From Drosophila pseudoobscura (taxonomy: Eukaryota; Arthropoda; Insecta; Diptera; Drosophilidae), in NCBI RefSeq assembly GCF_009870125.1, contig NC_046680.1:21967501-22031500 (forward strand): 64,000 nt of DNA, read 5' to 3'. Of the stretch, positions 57,270 to 64,000 are shown one piece after another. The translations under genes and the position numbers were made by a program. Positions within the stretch are counted from its first letter, which is position 1. Each line of letters opens with the position of its first letter. Under the pieces are notes generated by a model, which worked only from the letters and a program-made list of their open reading frames with translations, had not been told where the DNA came from and made no database searches.

Positions 57270-57610
57270 TTTCAAAGGTTTTATCAAGTTCTCGGTTTGC
57301 TTCCCCCAAAATAAAATGAGTTGTAGGTCCTGCTGTAGACTATTCTGTTGTGATCCGAATAGCCAACTTATTTCTATTGTGTTTTTATATTTATGTACCC
57401 ATTGTTTGGGTACTTACATTCCTTCGTATATTCGTTGGCTATCATTCGACAATGTTCTGATGCCGTTTCCCGGTCACGTTACCACCTTTTGCCGTGGGAA
57501 ATCCAGCTGAAAATGTAAATATCTGCCATCACAAATGCAATAATTTAACTTCCGGTTAATAGTGGCGTTTTGTGTTTCCGTTTCTGTTCATCGCCATCGC
57601 CGGAATTTCC

Positions 57611-57645
57611 GGCGCCTGCCGCCTGCCGCATGCCGCATGCCGCAC
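57611..57645. repeat. (TGCCGCM)n 7-bp minisatellite
   Basis: About five units of TGCCGCC/TGCCGCA, the same 7-bp unit as the array at 43.7 kb. Confidence 0.8.
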
Positions 57646-60600
57646 ACTGCTGCAATCTGTTCCCTGGCAGTTTCGTCTGGCTCTTACTGGGGAGGGGGCG
57701 TACGGGTTATGCAAAGCGTTGACCGTCCGTCCGGGCCACTCGACACAAAATTGCCGAACCGGAACCGGAGTAGTCGTGGCTTTCGCTTTGGCTTTGGCTT
57801 TGGCTGTGGATGCGGCGGAGAGCCTCATCTAAGCCAAGCAAATTCAATGTTTCGTGTCCTGTTTTGTTTGCCTTTTCATGGCGTGGACTGGAGCAGCGCA
57901 GAGGGCGGAGGAGGAGGAGACGGAGCAGGAGGTCCATTCCCTTTTGCTGTTCTGGCTGGCGCACACACATGGCAACTCTTACGCCATTCCCCATATTCCG
58001 GGACACCCTTCATGGCATTCTTAAGCGCCCATCGTCGGCATCGTAAATTATTCAAATTTTGAGTCGTAAATAAACGCGCATAAACATAAGAACAATCGTT
58101 GTTGCTCGGCCTGCTTCTGCCATTTCTGCCACGCCCACGGTGCATCTTTTCAGATTTCCAAATGGCTTCTCCCCCTCCTCCTGCCGTACCACTCCCCCTT
58201 GCGGCCTTGTGGCAAATTGTTGAGAGTGCTGGAGCGTAGTTGCAACTATGCTTCTGGCATTTTCCTGCCCTTTTGGGCGCTTAAAATTGATGCTTTCTAA
58301 AGGGTTTGTGTGTTCGCTTTTAAATTGAGATTTAAGCCATTGTGATGGACCGTTCAGGCACGCGTGTGTGATCCCTTCAGCTTCTTGCACCTGCCACTGA
58401 CACGCTGCTAATGTGTTCACGACTGTTGACTCGAAGCGATTGACGACTTTGATTGATTGATGGACGTGCGGCGCAAAAGTTTACCGGGATACAGTATTTG
58501 ATTGAGCTCAAAACCAATGTGTTATCTTTGGCTAACGAAAATTCCATTAAAATACCGACCAACCACAAGAACTACTTGAAAATCGCTCTAATTTTGCGAT
58601 TAAATCGTTTTGAACGGCTTTTTGGAATCATCGAAAATACGAATTTGGAATTTAGAATCTGGAATCTCTGCTTTCTGTTTTGTGCTCAATATTTGGGCTC
58701 TGGACGAGTATGATGGGTTTAATCACTCATTCAGTTTCTAATTATCCCATCGGCATTGGCTCCACCCTGCCCCTCTGCACCGCTCTGCAGACGATGTTTA
58801 CAGGCAATTACCGTTTTAGTGTTTCGCTGTCAGCTCGAATGCCGTTCGCCATTGTTTATTGCAAGCTCTCTCTCTCTCTCTCTGCTGTGTGCTCGCGATG
58901 AAGGGCAGGGCAGCGCACTTCGGCTGTTTGTGGTTCGCTTCACACACACACACACATGCCTGGGGTGGCTGTTGGGTTGGGGGTTCTTAATTGCATGGCT
59001 GCCAGCAATGTATCATCGCAGGAGTAATTTCTGTTGGAGTTGGGGCTCGAGTCGGAGTGGCAGATGCAGGTAAAAATGCTCGCTAATGTTGCGAATGTTT
59101 ACTGCTGGCTGATGGTCACTGAAATTAGCCAGCAGTACAGGAGGACCCCCTCGATTGTAGCCACCAAAGTTGAGGATTGTCTAAAGGAGGAGGATACCCT
59201 ATTCTGGACGCAGAACGCATCTTTAACTTAGTTAATCTATGGACTGGGACACCAGATTTGATTACTCAATTAAAATTCAAAGATATTAAATTAGTTGAAA
59301 GGATTCTCGAATTAATAACCTCCTCAGACACCAAGAGGAGTCTGATTCTGAGTCAGAGTCTGAGAACAAGGCAATTGGAGTCCTTTAGCGGGAATGAATT
59401 ATTCATTACCAGTCGTCGCTGGTCGATGATTAAATCAAATCACTTCAACCCGTTGCCAGGCCTGCGACTCCGCAAGCCGGGATCAAGTCAAGGTCGTTGT
59501 CGTTGTCGTTGTTATCGGGGCGCTGTGCAAATGATGCCCACGGGCCGAATTACTGTCTGTGCGGGTGGGTGGTTGGGCGGGTTGAAAGTCTTGCCGGGGG
59601 CAAGGGGACGTCAATTTACGCTCCATATTTGCAGTTCGTTGGCTTGACAGGAAACAAACGAACCTTCAACTGAGTGGAACAAAATCAAGGAGAAAAGGTC
59701 CAAAAAGGTCAAAGGTGGCCCAATCGAAAAACAACGAAATAAATAAGCGCGCAGATCAGACAGGAAGGAAATTACAGTAGAATACCCAATATCCAATACG
59801 GAGTACCCACTCCCCATTCCCCATTCCCCAGCGATGTGTGACCATGACCATGACTCGCTGTCGCAGAAGTATCTTTGAAATGCGTATCTTTGCTAGCCTT
59901 CTGCAGCAGAATGGTATCCTTGGGCCTGAAATTGAATTGGCATTTCCATCTGCAACTGCATCTGCAATGCAAAGAGCAATCAAGAGCATTCTTCTCTGCT
60001 CCTTGCCGGCTTGATTTGAATTTCCATTTTGCATGCTGGTGCATTGCCCATTTGCTTTTAATAAAAATCCATTAAAAGTCAACAAAACAGGAGCAGCTAC
60101 GTGCAGTAGCAGCATGTGCGCCAGAAGTAATAAAAAAGGTCCCAAGCAGTGGCGAGCGTGCAACCGGAGACGGAAGTAGACGCAGACAAACACCAGATAC
60201 GAGAGGGCACCAGCACCATGCAACAAAAGTGGCGGAAGAAGGAGCAGGAGAAGCCTGGGAAAAGGACAACGGATAAGGCTGAAAAGGAAGCAGAAGACAG
60301 TAAGAGAAACAATGCGATGCCTTTTGCTTTCCGCTCCCTTTTTTTCTTTGGGATGATTTTTAAATAAGCAAACATACACTTTTATGACATTCCAATTTAA
60401 GAAAAACAAAAGGATGCAGGCAGATGAATAGGGCCAGGGGTAGGGGGTAGACGGGGGCTAATAGGCACAGCCTTGACAGCACGGAACGTCCTGGCGGGAT
60501 GGGAAGCGAAGCGAAGCGGCGGAACAGTGAAACGACAGAGACCATAAACGAAAATGTGTAAAAAGCTTAAGCGGCACTAAAAGCGGTCCTCCCCCAGGCA

Positions 60601-60932
60601 CCGCCCCCGCCCAAGGGCCATGGCCATCCGCAGAGCAAGGGCAGCGACACCCAACACCCAGCAGGAGCCAGGACATCCACCATAGCCTCCAAATAGGTAC
60701 ATAATGGGCTCCTGACACTGTGGGCAGATGTCAACATGTGCTTTTATTATCAGAGAGTGCACCCGAGGACCTGCCTCTGCCTCTGCCTCTGCAGAGCACG
60801 TGGCAGGACTCGAAATGCAACTTAATTAAGAGCCGAAAAAAGGGGAGATGGTAAGAGGCACCGCCAAAGGAAACTGCATCTGGCATCTGTGGCGGTTAAT
60901 GCCGTGCGGCCATAAATCTGTCGAAATGCGCT

Positions 60933-60978
60933 GCAGCCAGCAGCCAGCACCCAGCACCCAGCAGCCAGCAGCCAGCAT
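60933..60978. repeat. 7-bp CAGCCAG/CAGCACC array
   Basis: About six 7-bp units alternating AGCCAGC and ACCCAGC, directly tandem. Confidence 0.8.
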
Positions 60979-61399
60979 CCTTGTAGAGCGGAGAGCACGG
61001 ACTGGGAACTGGGGACTGGAGGCTATATAAATATACGACTGCCAGGCGATAGCCAAGCGAATGGCGACTTTTATGACTTCTTTCACTCCCCCACCCCCAG
61101 CGAAAGGAGTGAATTAAATGCGAGGTAATTACATATTATAAATGTGTTTAGTTCGGTCCCCGTTCCCAGCAAATTATCACAATGTCCCCGGTTATATGGC
61201 GGGCCCATAAACCCCCGTCGAGCGATGCATTTCAGTGCAGGATCCGGCCAGTCGTTAAGTGAAAACTGTATTCCATTTAGCAGCAAATAAAAGGGGAATA
61301 TTGTCTAAAACTCGAAATATATATAATTTAAATACAAAACTCGAATGCGGTAATGGTTGGCCGCCCAGAATAAATGGCTACACTGAGGGAAAGATCTCT

Positions 61400-62635
61400 T
61401 CACTCGCTGGTCAGGATTTCGCACACTTTCTGGACAAACTCCGAGCACTTGGCCTCTCCGCCCAGATCCTGGGTGCGGACATCGGAGTCCCGGTACAGCG
61501 ATTGGATGGCGCACCGAATCCTGGCTGCATGATCGTCGAGCTTCAGTTCGCGCAGCATGAGCACGGCGGCGAGCAGGAAACCGGTGGGATTGACCAGATC
61601 CTTGCCGACCATCTCCTGGAGCGGCTTGATTTGGCAGTTGTACATCAGGCCCTTGGAGCTGACCGCGTAGCCGGGGCACATGCCGATGCCGCCCATCATG
61701 CTGCCGGCAATGGTGCTGATGACATCGCCGTACATGCTGGAGGACACAAGGACGTCGTTGGTCTCCGGCTTCATCAGCATGTTCAGGCAGACCGTGTCCA
61801 GGTAGCGCTCCTCGAAGCGCACCTCCTGCACGTGCTTGTCGGCCTCCTCGTGCATGGCCTCGAGGAAGTTGCCGTCCGTCAGCTGCATGATGTTCGCCTT
61901 GTGGGCCACTGTGATCTTCTTGCGCTTCTCCTTCAGGGCGTAGTCGAAGACGAACTTGGCGAGGCGCGTGGAGCCCACGGAGGTGCTCACCTTAATGGTC
62001 TGCAGCACGCCGGGCACCACCCGGTGCTCGATGCCCGAGTACTCCCCCTCGAACTCGTCCCGCACGATCACGCAGTCGAACTTGCCGTACGGCGACTCGT
62101 GTCCCTCCAGGTGTTGGCACACGGACACGTACGCGAACTGTTTCAGCTCCTTACGCAGCTTATCCAACCATTTGTGGCTCTTGATGGGTCCCCTAATGGA
62201 GACTTTGTTGCGGTACAGCGACTCCAGCACCTCTGGCGACACGTCCTCGCTGTCGGGCGCCTTGTGCTCATGGAAGATGTCCCAGTCGATGGGCACCTTG
62301 GCCGCACAGCAGACCTCCAGCACGGCATTCGTCAATTCCGCGCCCACGCCGTCGCCATCGATCATGGTTACCATCTTGCGCTTGGGGTCGGCTTTTCCCT
62401 TGTCGGGTCCTTTGTCTGATTTTCCGGAACCCTTGGAAGGTTCTCCTGATTTCCCAGGACTCTTTCCGCATATGCTGCTCGCCTGGAGCTTGCCGCAGTC
62501 CTTGGACTGGTTCTTCGACTGGTTCTTTGACTGGTCCTTTGACTGGTCCTTCGACTGGTCCTTCGAAGCATAACGCTGACAAAGCCCGAGGACTGCTCGC
62601 CGCTGGCCCGATCGCAGCTGTCGGACAATGTTCAT
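61400..62635 (-). CDS. CG3483: NAD-isocitrate dehydrogenase (IDH3) subunit paralogue, regulatory-type
   Basis: A single-exon gene of 411 aa. Residues 1-22 look like a mitochondrial presequence (Arg-rich). Residues 24-46 are a KDQS/KNQS tandem repeat, and to about residue 88 the chain stays Lys/Ser/Gly-rich. The IDH3 core (88-411) follows: MIDGDGVGAE, SIRGPIKS, VRDEFEGEYSGIEH, HKANIM with K246, YLDTVCLN, MYGDVIST and VRTQDLGG near the end. Against the catalytic alpha subunit, the Arg in YANVRPC is Cys (173) and the second Asp of YGDxxSD, a metal ligand, is Thr (308). It is thus probably non-catalytic and closer to beta/gamma regulatory subunits, acting in the mitochondrial TCA cycle as a heteromer partner. 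The symbol is from memory of a 60D testis paralogue. No introns, so retroposition is possible. Confidence 0.88.
   Translation of the reverse strand: MNIVRQLRSGQRRAVLGLCQRYASKDQSKDQSKDQSKNQSKNQSKDCGKLQASSICGKSPGKSGEPSKGSGKSDKGPDKGKADPKRKMVTMIDGDGVGAELTNAVLEVCCAAKVPIDWDIFHEHKAPDSEDVSPEVLESLYRNKVSIRGPIKSHKWLDKLRKELKQFAYVSVCQHLEGHESPYGKFDCVIVRDEFEGEYSGIEHRVVPGVLQTIKVSTSVGSTRLAKFVFDYALKEKRKKITVAHKANIMQLTDGNFLEAMHEEADKHVQEVRFEERYLDTVCLNMLMKPETNDVLVSSSMYGDVISTIAGSMMGGIGMCPGYAVSSKGLMYNCQIKPLQEMVGKDLVNPTGFLLAAVLMLRELKLDDHAARIRCAIQSLYRDSDVRTQDLGGEAKCSEFVQKVCEILTSE
62502..62573. repeat. 12-bp coding tandem repeat in the IDH3 paralogue
   Basis: Six units of CTGGTCCTTCGA (plus strand) encode KDQS/KNQS on the minus strand just after the mitochondrial presequence. 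Neighbouring units are near-identical at third positions, indicating recent expansion. Confidence 0.85.
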
Positions 62636-64000
62636 TATATCAAATTTTGTTTATAAATATTCATTCTGTGTATGAAATGACATCGAAATGTCTGCTCATA
62701 TGCTCGGCTCGGTTGAATTCGAAACTTCTGGCCGCAAATCGATTTGGCAGCATTTCAATGGCATTTTCCATAAATTCCCATTCCCGGCAATGGGTTGGCC
62801 ACGCTTTGGCAGCGGATCCAAGTGGGTCAATGTGGGATTCAAAGGGCAGGCCGGTGCCGCCCCTCCCCATCGCCCACCCCCTTAATCGCTGATACCTGAC
62901 GAGGTGGGTGGCTAGTGGGTGGGTGTTGGATGTCTGTGTAAAAGTGACAAATGGCATGTCAACGGCTCCTGGGGGAAAAACAATAACTGCCGCCGACAGA
63001 ATAATGTTTGCTCCACATCGTGGGCGTGGCAATTATGAGGCGTAGCCAGTGATTTTTCACACAACAGGAGCCAGGACCATGCCCATTAAAATCGAGCAGA
63101 CCATTAAGAGCAGACCACAGGGTACCAGCCTCAGAGAGGCAGGCAGGCCTCGGTGACAGGAGAATCCTGAAATAAATATGCAGTAATTATTCGGGGAAAC
63201 GCTGATTACAATTTAAGAATTATAAATTAAGCACGAAAGCTGTTCACCCAAGACAACGCGGATGGATCCCTAGTGATTCCAGGTTTACGACTACTACTTT
63301 TATGATCCACCTTTCACTAACTTCACTTCACTTCAGTTCAGTTCAGTTCACATGGAGCCAGAACTGGCTCCCTGTGTAATGTGTAATGTGTTTGTCTCTG
63401 GTTCTGCTTCTGCTTCTGGTTTACTATCATATTTTATCGCGTTTGGCCTCAATATTGACAGCTTCCTGCCCATAAAAGCCAACAAAGTGCAGTTGGCCAA
63501 CAAAGTCGCTCCAATGAATGGCCAAAAACTTAGAAAAACTTCGTGTAAACATTTGCCAACAGCAAAAGCAAAAGCAAAAGCAACTGAAACTGTAAGTGCA
63601 AGTGCAAGTGCAAAAGCAACGCCAGTGAGCCACACAATGTGTGAACTTTAACTATTATTAACCCCGAGCCCCGGCCTCGAGTTCATTGTGCAGTAAATTG
63701 AAAGTTAAGTCGAGACGAGGACCTGCTACAGAGGTGGATTGCGGGAGACAAAGGCCCCCTTCGTCGGGACTTCCTGACTTCCTGACTGGCAGATTCAATT
63801 CGAGCCTGAAATGGTTTCTCACTGTCAATATGTAAATTATGCTGCATCTGTATACCAGGAGCCAGGGCAAATGTCACTTGAAGCCGTTCTATAATCAACT
63901 CCAAACAATGAAACGTTCAAAGCCGTAGCCATGGGGAGACATGGATTGTTCCTCTGTGGCAGATTTTGTGCACTTGGCAACCGTTTAAAGATGTTGCTAA
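62636..64000. other. Non-coding DNA to the window end
   Basis: No gene is supported. It includes the IDH3 promoter region, GTTCA-type repeats at about 63331-63350, and AAAAGC/AAGTGC hexamer runs at about 63561-63615. The final open frames are short. Confidence 0.45.

Larger units (their letters stand above)
57270..61399. other. 4.1-kb gene-free region
   Basis: No gene is supported. Contents are simple repeats (TGCCGCA at 57611, CT at about 58866, CAGCCAG at 60933) and a possible 5' leader of the 152-aa gene. The region next to 61400 should contain the 3' UTR of the IDH3 paralogue. Confidence 0.5.

Noticed and set aside
61259-62419. 386-codon plus-strand frame opposite the IDH3 paralogue
   Set aside because: It is an antisense shadow of a long GC-rich coding exon; composition (Leu/Val/His/Gly) is what reverse-complemented fly codons give.

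Overview
The window reads as fly nuclear DNA. It has short GT-AG introns of mostly 54-81 bp, single-copy genes with AATAAA poly(A) signals, and AT-rich intergenic DNA full of microsatellites. It also carries copies of an interspersed repeat built around GAGTATCGGGTATAA. The gene set suggests Drosophila, probably the obscura group. From memory, several genes recall neighbours at the tip of D. melanogaster 2R (about 60D): a testis proteasome alpha4, a Stellate-like CK2 beta, DUF1091 genes, the orphan GPCR CG13579 and an IDH3 paralogue. Species and orthology were not tested by any search.

Layout. 1.4-2.3 kb (+): testis-type proteasome alpha4. 3.2-4.0 kb (+): CK2-beta/Stellate-like gene followed by a long hairpin. 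4.4-5.3 kb (+): a doubtful mini-gene and a better supported secreted Cys-rich protein. 6.8-9.1 kb (-): a TPH-domain, CFAP210-like axonemal protein. 9.6-15.3 kb (+): three DUF1091 secreted-protein genes in a nearly identical 2,366-bp tandem array; each full unit also carries a broken DUF1091 copy, and inverted repeats flank the array. 17.6-23.4 kb (-): an eight-exon rhodopsin-family receptor with a long polar tail. 31.1-34.1 kb (-): a tight group of a roadblock dynein light chain, an LRR protein and a degenerate cyclophilin. 34-52 kb: no coding gene seen. 52.2-53.0 kb (-): a possible non-coding first exon with a strong donor. 54.5-56.4 kb (+): a luciferase-like acyl-CoA synthetase with a TATA/Inr promoter, convergent with an unrecognised 152-aa gene (56.7-57.3 kb, -). 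61.4-62.6 kb (-): an IDH3 regulatory-type paralogue with a repeat-rich N-terminus.

How the genes fit together. Many are members of, or paralogues in, families known for male germline or axonemal roles: proteasome alpha4T, CK2-beta/Stellate, CFAP210-like, roadblock, divergent cyclophilin and the IDH3 paralogue. Several have lost catalytic residues, a pattern typical of fast-evolving testis duplicates. The exception is the receptor, whose coding exons sit downstream of the roadblock/LRR/cyclophilin group. If its first exon is the candidate at 52-53 kb, that group would lie inside its first intron. Exon boundaries were worked out by hand from splice consensus and reading-frame continuity, and every spliced gene listed keeps its frame across its junctions.
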